Source: Apteryx mantelli (taxonomy: Eukaryota > Chordata > Aves > Apterygiformes > Apterygidae). Taken from it: 64,000 nucleotides of DNA. The stretch lies in assembly GCF_036417845.1 (NCBI RefSeq), contig NC_089980.1:66834501-66898500 (forward strand). Reading direction: 5' to 3'. The position numbers were made by a program, and so were the translations under genes. Shown here in pieces: positions 38,230 to 53,399 of this stretch (positions are counted from its first letter, which is position 1; the number at the start of each line of letters is the position of its first letter). The notes beneath the pieces are model-generated. The model did not search any database. It was not told the DNA's origin and worked only from the letters and a program-made list of their open reading frames with translations.

Positions 38230-38254
38230 AGAATCATTCTTTGTGAATGATTCT
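38230..38254. repeat. Perfect inverted repeat (10-bp stem, 5-base loop)
   Basis: AGAATCATTC at 38230-38239 is the exact reverse complement of GAATGATTCT at 38245-38254, with a TTTGT loop. No transposon ends or gene context are visible. AATAAA occurs just upstream near 38213. Confidence 0.8.
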
Positions 38255-41200
38255 AGTAAACCCTCATTTTGGTACTCTTTCCATAAGGAAGCTTCTGGGT
38301 GAAATTAAATGCTGGTGACTAATCCTAGGGATGCTACTGGTTTCAAACACGCTGTCCAAAGATGTAAGAAAAGCCAGGCTTGCAGGACAGATACCTTTTT
38401 ACCTGGTCAGCTGGAATAGCTGGAAATAAAGGATTCTGAGCCCAGTAGTTTGCCCCCTTCCTCAGCTATATCAGGTGGAAAAACAAACTTGGCTCCCAAC
38501 CAATGCACCTAAGCTTTCTATATGCTGTGCAGCAGCAAAAGCTATCAACTTGGTCTCATAGGCTGCAAAGTGTTTGACGTTTCCCAAAGAGCAGGCTGGC
38601 AGGATTGCTTCTTATCTAGTAAGAAAGAAAGGAAGGGCTTTTGATTCTGAAGAGAGTTAACCAGTATTGATCATAGTGATTTTATGCTAAGGTGTATTGT
38701 CAGGGAAGGAGGATTTTCTGAGGCAGTGTGGAGAAGGAGAACAAAGAATACAACAGTACTGTCACACCCTGTCTCAAAACAAATACAAAAGGGTAGGCTT
38801 CCCCCTCCATTTCTCTCCAGGCCAACATCTAAATTAAGCTGTAGCAGTTTGCTCTCAAACTGATCATTTCTGTCTCACTTTGCTTTGACAGCACTGGGAA
38901 TGGCAGGAGAGGATCTGTCAATAAGCAGCACCTACATGTCCTGCTATATCTGGGCTTTCAGCCCCAATCCAAGAGTGCTTTAAGGCTCTGCTCTTCAGCA
39001 GGACCACCTCACCCTCAGGCAAGGGGGGGTGAGTCCCAAGCGCTGGGACACCACTTAATTTACACTTAAGCCTTCATAATAAAGTTTTAAATCTTTGCAG
39101 GTGGACTTAAACGGGACACTGACCTTAGACAATCCTTTAACAACACTGGTGTTTCTGAAGCACTTTAAATCTTTTCCTCTCAGCACCTTACAAACAGTAT
39201 TTTGTTTAACAATGCATCTAAGACCAAAAAACGTGATTCCTATTTTTCCGTAGCAGAAAGCAAGAACAAAAGGGTAAGTACTTTGATTATGGCTGTGCAG
39301 TAAGTCAATCACCAACCAAGAATCAATCACCACTTCTTATTTTGCTTCAGAGCATATTTCCTTTCACAGCACAACACAGATAGGTGATCATCCCTCTTGC
39401 TGTAGTGAGGACAATGCTGCAACATGTTAACTCTTTTCTGCCTTTATAAACCTTCCTTTCTTTCTGGATTGTGCAAAGTGATTAGAGGATTCTGCCTCAT
39501 CTAAGAGTTGAAAAAGATTGTTATGTTGCTGCTTTGTTATCTAACATAGTTATGCTGTCAGTGTAGATGGACAGCAATCCCATCTGTTAGTGGTGTAAAC
39601 CTCTGCAACATGGTTTCTGTAAAATATAGACAATAGCTTAATAAAATACTGAAATAGGTATAAGTAGAAACAAAGGACCATATTTTCAAAATGCAGGAAT
39701 CTTAAGTGGTACCAATAAAATCCACAAGACACTGCATCTTACAGGAAACTGCATATATATAATTCATATCAGTGAATGCAAATGGATGTTTGCATATGTA
39801 TATATCTGTTTGCATATGCCTTTACCAATACACTAGAGTAATTACTTGTGCATATATGCACATGCAGCTTCAGATACGAGATCAGAACATGTCCCCTGTA
39901 GTCCCTACACATATATTTCTGTTTATTCTCCCCACTCTCTCAATAATGCCTTATAGGAAGTCCTCATAAATCTCCACCTTGCTGCTGCCTTCTCTCCTCC
40001 CACTGTCCTTCTTATAATTGGTCCCACCAATCTTTATTATTTTTTTGTGGTGTTTCCAACACTACTTTCTGCAGAGTGACCTCAGACTTTTCTTTTTTTT
40101 AAAATGAGTGTTGATATCATTGTCATGTAACCTGTTGGTCTGGAGCCATACTCTGAGTACCTTGCACTGTTCTACCAGGACAAGCCATGCCTAGACTTGG
40201 TACCTACAGTTAATTCCTGGACTCAGAAATTAACTCAGACTCCCTGACCCTAACTCCCAGACTCCCTGAGTATGACCGCCTTAAGTAAGTAGGTCTATAG
40301 CTAGAAGCACAAAGATGTGCAGGAGTGTTGTATGTCTGCGCAGGTTACAGTAACAGTGGCCTTAGGACTGCAGGAGTGCTAAAGTCACTCTTGATGCCTC
40401 CTCCCATTCACCCTTGGCCAGAGATACAGATGTTCTTTCATATTCTTTTTGTATATCCTTTAACATCATTTTGCGCTGTTTTTTTTAAAAGCAAAAAGAC
40501 AAAATAAATGAGTTTTTTACTTCACTATAGAAAAGGTTTTGATTCTGGTAATGATCTGTATTTCCATATAAATACAGCCAACTAGAAGACAAGAATCTAT
40601 TATTTTCTCAGCTTTGCTTTGTGCTTCACTTACCAGGACAATTTCAAACCTCGACTCATTAACAATGCAGGCCATGGGTGTGACTGATAAGAGTGCCACG
40701 GACTGACAGCATCCTCGTCTGTAAGAGGGAGCGGATATGTTAGTCACAGTTTGGGAGAATTCACTGAGGGGGTGAACCACTCATTGTAATGACTCTTTAA
40801 TCTGCATGTTGCAAACCAAGAGTAAACATTGACAGAGAGGCTGTGGACACAACTCCCTTTGGCAATAACTGAGTGAAGGAAGAAAACACTGCCTCTCACC
40901 TGCCCTAGTATTTTGATATGGTGCCTAACTAGAGCCATCTGCCAAGGGAATAAAATGCCCTGGGTTAGTTAATCCATTCAGAACATGATCCACAATCATT
41001 AAATCTTTAGCTCCCTGCGTTATTGGGTCACCTGGATGCCCGAATTTAATTTGGGTCATGTTTCTGTCAAATAGTCAGAGTAGACTGTGTTTATGCTGGC
41101 TTTTTCTTGGTTTTTTTGGCTCTCTGTCGGCTTTTGGAGGCAACGCTTGATCAGGCATAAAGTCTGCCAGCCACCCCTCCAAAAAAACTTTTGAACAAAG

Positions 41201-42407
41201 CTGAATTGGTAGAGCCAATACACACTGCTTTTGTCTGCTTTGGTGCTTTGCTCCATGCAGCTGCAATTTTTTTGGCCCAGCATCAGGTGTCCTAAATCTA
41301 GATTCACCTGCCTGCAAAGTCATGACATAGTAGGTCTTTACTACTCCAGCTCATTTTGGCAGAAACATCTATAGGGATGCTGGGAGGGGCTGAGCATTGG
41401 AGCCTCTGCCACCAGCTCAGAGGGAGCCAGGAGAGGACCTGTGGCCATCAGCTCTCTGTGGGACATGAGCTGTGTGAGGTGCATCTCAGCTGAAGAGCAA
41501 GGCAGCCTGAGACAAGCATCTAGACTCCTACAGTAAGTAGAGAGAGAAGTAGAGGTGATTATCCCACCTGTTTTGACACCAGGTGTGGGATCAGATGAAT
41601 CACAAATGTCTACTGCTTCGCTGACTACAGAGGGAACCGAAGCCCTACCTAGCTTTTAGCTATTGAAATTAAGTGATATGAATCCCTGCTGCAATGTATG
41701 TTGTAACTCCCGCACAGCAGCAAGCCCTTTAAGGGAGATATGCAGGTTTCCTATTGAAGGGACCAAGCTATTGACAAGGAGCCACCGGGGCCCTGAGCAA
41801 GGGCCTGCAGAGAGGAGAATTTCCCTGGAAAAAAAAATCATTATTTTTGAAGAGGTCTGTCTTTATTTTGTGACTTCTCTATCCTGTACAAAAGAAACTG
41901 GGAGAAATATATTGCTGTCAACTGTTGTGGGGAAAAAAAGACCAATTCAAGTGAGTTTAACCTTCCCTGTGTTCCTGTGAAGTAGAACTCTGGTCTGATT
42001 CTGACCCTATATATATTTCTGTATATAGGGAATACAAGCTTTTGAAAATTGCCAAGCTCTCATGCGTCCCCTTTACACAGAGTTTAAAGAAAACCTTTAC
42101 ACAGCATGCTGCATCTGCAGTGGTGGGTGGCTGTCATACATGATGGGGGAACGAAAGCCGAGGAAAACAAGGAATCCTCTGGTCTCCAGAACAGATGCTG
42201 AGGAATGTGTACCATAAACCAAATCCAGATGGCTAGAATGATGAGCAAGCACTACCTTTAACCTCTTATCTTTTCAGCTTTGTGTTTCATCGTCATGCTT
42301 AAGTGCCCCCTATCTTTGCACTAGTCTAATGATTACTTTCTCCAAAGGGTTTAGGCATGATTCGGAAACAGAAAAGCTGCCTCCTCGCATGAGACAGAGT
42401 TACAGGT

Positions 42408-42432
42408 CTCTCTCACACACACAAACACACAC
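42408..42432. repeat. CT/AC dinucleotide repeat
   Basis: A short CT run leads into AC units interrupted by an AAAC step. Confidence 0.75.
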
Positions 42433-43845
42433 TTTTCAGCTGCAAGTTGCCAAATAGCTTCTAGTTTGAGAAATATAACTGACATCCAACTTAGAAAACT
42501 CTGTGTGCGCTGTTCGGAAAGGCATCAGAAATGCATCTGTTGGCTTTGCCAGAGCACATTTACACTCTGGATCTGCCCATCTGTCCTGAGGGGGGTTTAC
42601 CCAAGCCCCAACCAGACCCTGAGCCACTCCAGCCACCAAGTCGTTAATATGCAGGTATGTGCCCACTGCCCTCATCGATCAGAGGTCACCACTAACAACG
42701 GTTAGGCAACTGAAATGCTGCTGAAAGATGAGTGACTATGGCTAGAATTTAAATTGTTTTCCTTCAGAACTCTCACTCTGTGGAATTTTTATATAAAATA
42801 TATATATAATGCTCTAAAGCGCTATAAAAATGAAATGTTTTTGTATATAGATGTTAAGACACACCTTGACTACACACACATTAAAAAGCAGTATCATGTC
42901 AAAACTGAGTAGATTGGGTGGAGAGGTAGTAAATGCCGTCACTTCATGTACAGGCTGATGGCTTAGTTAAGGGAAAAAAATGGAAACGTCAAAAGGAATG
43001 GCTGATCCGGGATGCTGGCACCCTGCAGAGTCACATCCACCATCACAGTATGGGTGGGAGTGAGGAGAAGAATGTTTATCACTGATGTATTTATACCAAT
43101 TTATTCTCCACAATGAATGTAAAATGAGGAAAAAAACAGATAGTTCAATTAGGACATAATCTTGGTGCACACAGTGCAGTAGATAGAAATGTTTAAGCGT
43201 AGCTAATTGTGGAGCCCTTTTGAAAGAGCAAATGAGATGCTAAATAGGTTTATTAGTGCTGCTCCCTCAGGACATAATAACTTATCCACTTACATGCATT
43301 GTTACTCAAGCATGGTATTGTTCAGGTGCTGATCTCTGCTGTGATAGCATCGTCATCCGGTCCCTCTATCGCTGCCCCATGTGCTCTTACCAACCAGAGG
43401 CGTTCATTCCCAGCTGGCTGAGGAGATACCGCTGCCAAAGGATGGGGCTTGCCTCTGAGGAATTACAGCTGAGCCCCAGAAGGGAGCTCCCAAGTGGGAG
43501 ATTTGGGGCTTTCAGATTTGCCCTTACAAGTGCCTGAAGTCCAAGAGACCCGCGAATGTGGCCTGCCTGTCCCATGAATGAGAGAACCTGTCATCCTCTG
43601 ATCAGCAGTAATGCTGTGAGAGCTAAGGGACCTGGTGCCTAGGTTTCAAGGAGCCGTGCCTCTCCCAAAAGCCAGAAATCCGGGCCTCAGGGTATAAGGA
43701 GGAAGGGGATGGTCATTGTAGCCTTAACTCTGCTTGCAGATATTTCTATCCGTGGTGGCACTAGCAGAATACATACAGAGTTAATTGTGTTTTAGAGCAT
43801 CATATTTTCCAACTACTTAATCTGAAGAAAGTAACATAACTATAT

Positions 43846-43869
43846 ACTCTCTCTCTCTCACACACACAC
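43846..43869. repeat. (CT)n(CA)n compound microsatellite
   Basis: About six CT units are followed directly by about five CA units. Confidence 0.85.
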
Positions 43870-46800
43870 GCAGCCATGCACATACAAAGGCATAGGCTGA
43901 AAAATAGGCCAGGCTACATGAGTAACGAAAATGATGACGTTCCCCAGGGTTGTACTCTTACACAGTTGTGATCTTTGTGATACTTTAATAAAAGTATTGC
44001 CTTTTGAATTCAGAAACATAGCTACTTTTTTTTAATGGAACTGAAGATTTATCTTTTTAATCAAATGCTAATGCTATTTTAATTATAAAAACAGAGTCAT
44101 GTCATTAGGTTGGACTTCCCTCCCCAAATCAGTACCTGGAAGGATCTAAGGATCCTCATGTCCTTAGCTAGAGAGATAACTGACTCTGCGGCAGTCTCTC
44201 CTGTTACTATCTCCTCTACAAATCCTGTGATCCATGAACTTGCTCTGGTGACAAAAGGTCACCAGATAGGCCAAGAGGTGGATATGTACATGGTTCCTCC
44301 TCTGGATGAACAAAACCTCGGCTGAAGAAATGTTTTATAAAGCTCCTCCCTCTTTTTCTTATTTCCAGTGGAGAGTATCTGCTGGCGTGGCAGCAGGGGA
44401 GCTCTGAGGCCAAGACAGAGAGATCAAAGCCAGCTGCTCTGGCTGCACGGCTCAGGTTTCTGGGGGTCGCCAGGATCCTGCCAGGACAGGGGGCAGGTCT
44501 CCCGGGAACACGCACATCGGAGAAAAAGGATCTGCTGCCTGCTGCCTTCTCCTTCCCTTCCTCCTAGGGCCCTCCAGCATATGGACTGTCCTTTTCCACC
44601 ATTTGGCAGCAGTGAGGAGGGAGGAGGAAAAGGGATGTCATCAGAGAATTTCAAGTTTTGCCTGTTGTAGAGAAATAACCTCCTTGTTTAATTGCTTGAC
44701 AAACAATGATACTTAATTTCTATAATGTGATAGCCAGTTCCTAGGAAAGCAGTTGTGGCTGCTAGGAGGGATGTTGATCCTCTGAGCTTGGCCATCTTTT
44801 GTCCTGGGCATTGCTACAGGGTAATACTGTGTCCGGCTCCAAAAGCAGCATGCAAACAACAGGAGCAGTAATGCATAACAGCCTTGGCTAACAAATATGA
44901 ATACATCTCACATTGGGAATGAAGTGCATCCAACCACGAGAGATCAGACTCCTCCTTGCTAATGGTTCATACTGCCAATAATGCTCTTAAAAGGGAAGTG
45001 ATTATGGGTCGTTTGTCTCAGTTGTGAAACAGCTATGAGTGAAGGATTGTATTAAAATAGGTATTTTAACAAAAATAAATGACAAAAAACAAAAAACAAG
45101 CCTAATTAACCAAAGCAGTTACACTGTTACAAAGCCAATGTGAGATCTGATTAGAATGACTTATTTTGGTTCAGCTTAAACCGATGCCTACCTGAGTTTG
45201 GCCAAATCAAATAAAACTGGATTAAATGAGTGGTCACATCAATTTTACACTAGCTTCATTAAGTGTTCAGATCAGACTGAGAGTTAAATCAGTGCAAGAT
45301 CTCATGTAGGCATGAGAATATTATTATCGTATACATGTAAGAAACAGAAGTAAATATTATAGCTAGGTAACAAAGGCCATGTAACAGGCTATATTATGAA
45401 GTATAACTATTATTAGGACCTGAAGAGAAACATTTCATTGCTAAAGGTATTTTAATTTAAAAAAATCAGGTAGGCCCGAAGAACTCGTATGCCCAAAAAC
45501 TTGCTTATTTTTTCTTCAGTAACATTGGCTGGTCTAATAAAAATGTACTTTCTCCCTACAACCCATGATTTGCTTATGTTCTTAAGACTATTGTGGCTAC
45601 AACAATACAGCTACTATACATGACACAAAAATATAGTAATATATGCAGTATAATAGTAAAGAGTTAATATTTATCTAGACAAGTTAATAAAATTAAACTG
45701 ACCAGTTGACAGCTATTTATGCTGTGGAAAAATGAGGCTGAAAGACAGCTATCAAAAACATGTGGTAATTCCCCTCGTGTCTCTCAAAGTGTTGCCCGAA
45801 ACTAGCTATATAAAAATTCATGTTCCCCTTTCCCCCAGCTTCCCCTACATGGGATGTTTTCTCCCCAGGTTTGTTGTCTGAGGGCCTTGTACTTTCCTCC
45901 AAAAACAGGCAAGCTTTTCAAACAGGCCCCAGCATCCCGAAGAAGGTGGGAAATCCATAAGATCTTCTCACAGGAGAACTTTCTTTACTATGGAAAGATT
46001 ACCCTGAACTTATTTCTTTGAGAATGTATTTTAAAAATGGTGAGGTCCCGCTAGTAAAAAAATATTATTAGCTGCTGGTGATCTGAATCCTACACATCTT
46101 AATACAGACAAGACAAATTATGTATTCTCTCTGGAAGACCAGATTTCTTTTTCCCTCCAAGATGCAGGCATTCAAAAGCATCTTTTTCTTCCAGATCTCT
46201 ATTACTGTTCCAGGCAAACTCTGCTCACTTCTTCTGATGAGAAGTTTGGGGTTTTTTTTTTAGTGAACTGCTGTTGATTATATTGAAGTTGTGCAAAAGG
46301 TAACTCTCCCTGATCAAGTTCATAAAGCCTAACATTCCCAGCTTCACAAGATGGTCATGCTTTGCCTGGAACACCAGATTTAAACCAAGTAATTCATATT
46401 TTAGATATCTTCAAACACTTCCCCTCGTTTGGTTAAGCTATTGACACATGTAATGCTTTTCTGCATTTCTGGATTGCAGCAGCACATTCTTGAGAAGAGA
46501 GGTGTCAGGTTAAAAAGTCTGTTTTTAAAAACACTTTATGTTTTTAGATTATTAAAAGTGAGTCAATCCTGACAGTTTAATTACTGTTTTATAATGCTCT
46601 ATGTTTACTTTTTGTATTTTCCTCTGCTGAGATTATGTAAACAGACATCAGGTTAATTTTCGTTTGTAGACGGACTTTTTAGTCACTGTCAATTCTGGCT
46701 CCCTTACTAGCACAGTATTTCAGTATGAGCATTTGAAAGCACAAAAATGGTGGTTAAAACCTAAACAAGCAGAACTAAACAAAAGAAAAACAAAAGAAAA

Positions 46801-49139
46801 GGAAAGAAACATAGCATTTCCACTAACTGCATGCTCATACAGACACTAAATTATCTGTGGACTTCCATATTATTCTGTTTGATTATACCAGAAAATAAGA
46901 TTTGTAAGAAAGAAACTAACTTTCACTCAAAAAAAAAATTATGCAGAGCAATATTTTATTCTGTGCATTCAGAGTTTTATTTTTCACCTTGACTTTTGTA
47001 ACAATTGGATCAGAGCCTACAAAAGGTTTTTCCTCTGAAAAAACAGGTGGCATTACAAAATCATAACTATCACTAAGCAGAGCCTCATATAAAAGACTAA
47101 CTACATTTGTAATATCCCTGAATCATCCCATGTTTGTACTGTCTCCAGAGATCTCATCCCACAACATCAGAAATACTTGAAAAATAATTCTGATGATTTT
47201 TTTATGACCAGGGAGAACAAATATCAAGAGCATGACAGTTTAAGAAGGTTAAGACTGCATTTGCATAGATGCTACTGAACAATGCCTTTTACTCATGTTA
47301 CATATTTGTAATAGAGCATTATCATTTGCTGGAATTTTTCTTGGCTGCATATTTTTATCTAATGGAATGCTCCTAAGTATTTCCTCCTTGGATAGATCTC
47401 ATGGGACATTACACAAGGACACCATAAGTAAGGATACTCTTTGAAAAACAGGGTACTTATCCATTTAGTCTTTCTCCATTTTACTTGCATCTTGCATCAG
47501 GTTTCAATAACCAATAACTAAATTATTCATCTGCTTCATTTTCTCAAGTGAAGAGCTGTAGATTCTCATATTGAGTCTAGACATGCTGGAAAACTGGCAC
47601 AAACTGAGTAAACATTTGCTGAATCCACCCCGCTTTCCATCTCATATAACCTAGTGGCTAAAGAATGAAGGGATATAAAAATAAACATTTACATTAACTA
47701 GCTTCTCTCACCTGAGCAACATTAACAGCTATACTACTGTCGTTAGTCAAAAGAACAGGGACATATTTAATAACTAGGTTCTTTGGTATTTTTGCCTTCA
47801 CACAGCAAGTTTGGAGCATAAAAAATTTTTTTTCAAAGCTTTATTCTTTTGAAAATCTCCTCCTAAGCCTATTCATTTCTGGCTGAGGACAGACAGATGT
47901 CTCTGAGATAGACTTCACTGAAAATTGGAAATGAAGACATTGTAGACCAATTTTTGGACCTGGAATGTGATGACATTGAAAGTAAAACTATCAAAAGTGA
48001 AAATAATTTTCACTTCACAATTTGACATGACTTTATGTACTGTGTTAGCAACAAGATGTTCTCTCTGTTTGGATAAGAAAATCGCATGTATTTCACAAAC
48101 AAGCATTCTGAGCATAGCTGGGCTTGTTAGCTTCTATATTTATGGATCTGTCAGCTCTTCCACTATAAACATCGATGCTAAAGATTAGATCTCTGCTGTG
48201 AAAAGTTGCTGCAGAATGAATAGTCACAAGCAAACATCACGGACAGGGGCTGACACAGTCCTCTTTTTTCTCTTTTCTAAAATGATTTAAGTCAGTTCAG
48301 CTTTTTTAAAAGTTATGCAAGTACAATAGAAAGGAAAAAAATAGCAAATGCAGAGACTCAGAAATATCTGAATGCTTTTGAGTTGCTATGAATCAAAGTT
48401 AACTTAAGGTAGATTTAAAAGCTATAAATAACAGAGTACTTCATGACACAGATCAACATCTTTCGTAAAAAGCGTCTGAAGTGATTTTATTAAAACTAAG
48501 GCTCAGACTGGCCTTCATCCTTGTACATGTGCTTGAAAAAGGAGGCAGTGAAATGTAAATGTAAGGTCCTTTTTGGAGGACTGGGATGAAACATAACAAT
48601 CTCTGGAGTATCCCAATTAAGACCAGTCGCTGTTAGTTAACTGGTGAGAAGCTTGATTTAGGGTCCACTTCCATGACCATTTTCTCTGGCGGCAAATCGC
48701 GTTAAACCATCCTCAACCCTCCCTTTCCTGGACAATCATTCTTCCTCCTGTGCTTCAGTTCACCACCCTGCAGTACTATTACTGCAACTGGTTGCGGAAA
48801 CTGTGTATGTATGTCTTCCTAATCCAGAGGGTCCCGGGGGGCCAGTGTACATCCCAGTCCAACCAGCTGAGAGGGAGTGGTATGGGTTAAGGAGTAATAG
48901 GTCTGGGAAGGGGAGAGACTTAATGTTTTAAACTAGCTTTGTGCTTCAGAAACAGGTAGCTTTAAATCACACCCTGAGAGGGGCAGAGACAGCTCTTCTT
49001 CCCCTCGCTATTGCTCTTTACTTGATCCTGCAGGCAAAGCCAAGTGGGCAGCCCCTCACCTCCCCATAGAAGTGGACGGGCTCCTGCACAGGCACCAGGT
49101 TCCACTACAGGGCTAGAATGGATTATTTTAGGAAGCTGA

Positions 49140-49280
49140 GATGTTTCCATCCCTGAAGGTCTTTGAGAACAGGGCTGATTAACAGCAGTTAAGAATAGCT
49201 CAGATACAGTTGACCCTCCCTTGGGCCAGAGAGATTAAATAGATTATTTTAAATTATTTTTTTCCACTTCTATGGTTCCG
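49140..49280 (+). mobile_element. Old CR1-like 3' fragment
   Basis: TTTCCATCCCTGAAGGTCTT followed by TGAGAACAGGGCTGATTAA, a CTCCCTTGGGCCAGAGAGAT region and a terminal CACTTCTATGGTTC resemble the C-terminal codons and 3' UTR of older CR1 subfamilies. Divergence is high, so family and boundaries are approximate. Confidence 0.5.
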
Positions 49281-50631
49281 TGGTTTAACCAGAGCCATGG
49301 TTCAACTGGGTCATGTCCTCATTAACTAACCTTAAGTATAGTTAGCCATCATATGTATCTCCCAGTCAGTGGTTTGCATTTACTTTTTCACCCAGTATTA
49401 TCCTGTATCTACAAAGATTACACATAACTAACCTTCTCTTATATCCTAAAAATATCAGTTCTTGTAAAAGCTAGAGGCATTTCTTCTTCCCACCATAAAA
49501 ATTCCCAAAGCTAAAATACAAATAAAAAAGGCACAGCTGAGTGCAATGCCAAGGGTAGATGCTCCCAAGCCTCACAAGGACAGCATGTGAGAAGAAACAC
49601 AGTTATATGAGAATACTTCATTTGAAGTGCCCCTGATGCTGTATTTGATTCTGTGTTGGAGAACTGGAGCACAGCAGAGCAGGTCTTTGGGAGAGGGAAG
49701 CCTTGCCCCAGGATTTTGCTATTTGCAGGGAACATTCTTAGAGCTGATGGATCTTCTTGGGTCTACAGGAGGCCCACAGCAGCAATGTAAAGACAATTAA
49801 CTCCTGCAGCATCTCTGATCCTCAGAAGTGAATAAACCTCTTGCCTGAGCCTTTAGGGGAATCTGCAAAAATATGACTTGGGGCAGCCTTAAGTTGTCTT
49901 TTGTACTGATTCATAAACACTTCTTTATTGGAAGTCCCTATCCAAATGCGGTATCATCCCCTGTATTTACAGATAGTTTTCTGTATGGTCAAGAGAAGAA
50001 AGACGTGGATGGTGCTACAGGAGCCTCATTTGTTTAAAAGGGATCAGATAATCATGTGAAAGGCCATGGCTCTTGGGACAGAGGGGAAATCTGAATATCT
50101 GCTTGATATTATAATGTGGATGTCTAGACAGGACAAAATTATTAATCAGCTAGCTTCCAGCCATATCCCAGATTATTTCTGGGGTAGGCAGGTAGGCACA
50201 TTATTGTGTGCTTTGGGGTAAATGGCCAATGTACTTGAAATTAAAGTAATGTGCAAAGTAGTTCAATCAGATCTAATGCCCACTGAAATAAAGATTAAAA
50301 TGACATAATCATAACATTAGATAGAGGGTGATTGAAACCCTAGAAGACCTTATCACTTTTTTTCATGGTTAGGTTTATTTCCTGACACCAGAGAAATATA
50401 AGCTGGGATGGTTTCCACATGTATTTATTGTTGCTGGAAATTATATTTAAAATAGTCAATAAGGAGATAAAAAATAAAAGCAACACTTTATTCCTCAAGA
50501 AATATGTCAGCCACTAGATAACAAAGCTTAGAAAAAAAACCATAACTTACGAACTAGCAAACTATGTCATAAACATCCATAAGAGAGCTTTTTTCCCTTT
50601 AATATTCTGGTATTGAACAGTATCAATGTCA

Positions 50632-50690
50632 CAGTACTGAGCTAAATGGACTTTAGTCTAATCCAACAGGACAGTGCCTCTGGTCTCATC
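50632..50690 (+). mobile_element. Old CR1/L3-type 3' end
   Basis: TGAGCTAAATGGACTTTAGT then CTAATCCAACAGGACAGTGCC matches, with decay, the 3' end pattern of ancient CR1/L3 elements (a CTAGATGGACC-type block, then TCTGACCCAG and GGCAGTT). Only this short terminal portion is recognisable. Confidence 0.45.
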
Positions 50691-53399
50691 ATCGCTGACC
50701 TCTGAATCATAAGCTGACAGCGCGGTTATCTATCTTGGCCTTAACCTATAATTTTCTCACTCAGGTTGATCCCGGTCTATAGCTTGGTGGGCTGCAAACA
50801 GTTACACAGAGACTCACACAAGCCACTTGGACTGTGCATGGCTGTAAGGGTCAGCCCATGCAATCCGGCACAGGGCCCTAGCTTGTCATCTTTAAGATAT
50901 ACTAAAAAAAAGACCTTTATCACCATTGTCTTTCTGGTGTATCTAGCACTTCAGACTTGAGTAACAGGCTTTTTAAAAACCATCTCATCTCAAAAATTAA
51001 GTAACTCATTTCAATAGAAATTAGATAACTTTATCACTGTGAAGAGGCTACAAATGAAAAAAGCAGCCACAAAGTTCCTAAGGTGCTGTTCGAGGAACGC
51101 ATCAGGTTTGCACTGGCACACACGGTGAGGGAGACCTTCCCAGCTCTGCAAGGCCTGAGCTGAGAAAGGCCAAGCTCCCCACGCCAAGCAGTGGCGCCCA
51201 CTCTCCCTGCCGCAGTTAGGGCTCGCGGGAAAGCGCATGCCTCCGATAGACCTTGGTATCGCACTCACACCTGTACGTGAAGAGTCAGTGCTGAGAAACC
51301 GCTGCTAGACAGAGAGTATGCTTTTAATGTAAAAGTTGAGCGTCCCCTGGGAACCCCCGGAGGCCATGTCCCACCACCATCTTTTTGGGAGCAGATTTAG
51401 GCCAGTGCTGACTACTCTTTAGAATAAACTTTGGTAAAATACACCTGAGTTTTGCTATCACTTAGTGGCCTTGTTAACTGCCAATATTTTCAATGCAACT
51501 GTTTGCAAATTGCCAGATAAGCTGGCCAAAGCGACTTATCGAGCTTCTGAATTATGTCACTGACATGAAATGTCTGATAGTCAGGAGAAGAGTTCTGGAT
51601 AACAGCTGATTTCAGGCTTTGTCAGAGGGCTCCTATTCTGCTGAAGAGATTTTTTTTTTTTGCCAGACTCACAGGATGATATCTCAGATCTGGGCGGACA
51701 AATGCAGCAGTGAGTTACCACACCTAATTCAACAGAAATAAGCTACAGAGTAGCATCCATGCTATTAAGAAATCCTGCTTCCCTTAGAGGGCTGCTTACA
51801 TGTCAGGAACATGTAACATTTCTCTGCAGAAAAAAGTATTGCTCTGATCCAAACCCTGGTCTCCAAATAATGCCCCCTCTGCAAAATCATGTGACATTTT
51901 AAGCCGAAGTTACTTATGCATCACTCCAAAAGATGGCTGTGAAGAGTGAAAGGGGCATGGTCAGGACAAGGGACGCTGGTAAGTCAGCTATTTGTAACCA
52001 CTGCGACAGACTGCAGGGCCTCTCCTCTGTGCCTGCAGGCTGCTGAGCGGTCACCGCGCAGCCTGATACTTGCGAGGAGAGCAGGGAGATAGCGCCAAAG
52101 TCCCCCACGCTCCCAGCCTGGGCTTCTGCCAACACTCACTTCCCTATCAGGCCAGAGAAACCTGGCCCCTGCTCCTCTCCATGGCCTGCTAGATACATGC
52201 ATACTTGCGAATCTGAGCCTACATGCTGCGAGAGATCTTGACTGTGTCGAGGATAAACCCTGTATGTTCAGATTTGTCATCCTGATCCCTGGAAGGACAT
52301 CTCGAAATTGTTAATTGTGTTTTTGGAGGACCTATCATCTTTAACAAGATTAGTATCTTCAGCTTGTCGGGTCTTGTAGTCAGAGTCAGGCCAGATAAGG
52401 AGAGATGAATTTCTGCCAGCATTTATCTCCATTCCCTCCCTAGCACAACACATGGCCATGCATTGAGTGAGGATTCAGCCTCCTGATCTAGCGAAGCGAC
52501 ACAGGTGAAGCGACACGGATTTCAGCCTGAAAGTGCTTGCTGATACAATTACAGCCATGAGTCAGAGTGGTTAAAGCGCTTGTGTTTACTTTGCATTCAT
52601 CTTTCAGACCAAACACTGCCTTTTTGAAAAATTCTGTGGAATGGCCTCCTTTCCCTCATTCCTTTAGCCTCATTGCTACCTTTTAGCTCCTACTGATTTT
52701 ATTGCCTCCCTTCCTATCTGCTCTTTGCTTCCTCTTTAGAGTCCTTAACTGCCATTCCCACCTCTCTGCTGATTTCTACCATTCCAAATTTCTTTGCCTC
52801 TCTTCCTTCCTTGCCTTCTCTTCATCCTCCTCTTTTTCATTTCTCCTTCCTTCTCCATTTGTGAGATGTTAAAAAGTTGACTTCCAGCTGAGTGAGGCGT
52901 CTTGTGCGGGGAAGGTAAACCAGGGAAACCATTCTTCTGATTTTTTTCTGAATAGCTGCTCTTGCTACTGCAGACTCTCACTAAGGCAGAGGAGACAGGG
53001 CTGCAAGCTTGATCTTTGACATGTAAAGTGAATGAGGGATATACATATGGGAAGTGACCAAATAGAAATCTTTGCTTAGTACTGATCTTTAGTACTCTGC
53101 GGCCACCTGTTGATTAATATAATCTTCTTTCTCTTCTGGTACGGTACATCTTTCCCAAACATCTTCCTCACTGAAACCTCTTACTTTGCCAGCCTTCTCT
53201 AAAATAAAGATAGTTTATAAAATTGTCTCCCCTTTGCTTTCACATACTGTTTTCTTAGAACCATGTTATTTAGGTCTGTACTTGAAAAAACTGTTGCTGT
53301 TCTGCACTGGGGCATCTAATTGCTAATTCTGGTGGAACTGGACAATTTTGTAAGCATTGCTAGAATAAAGATATTGTGCTTTGTTCCAGTTTCTGCAAC

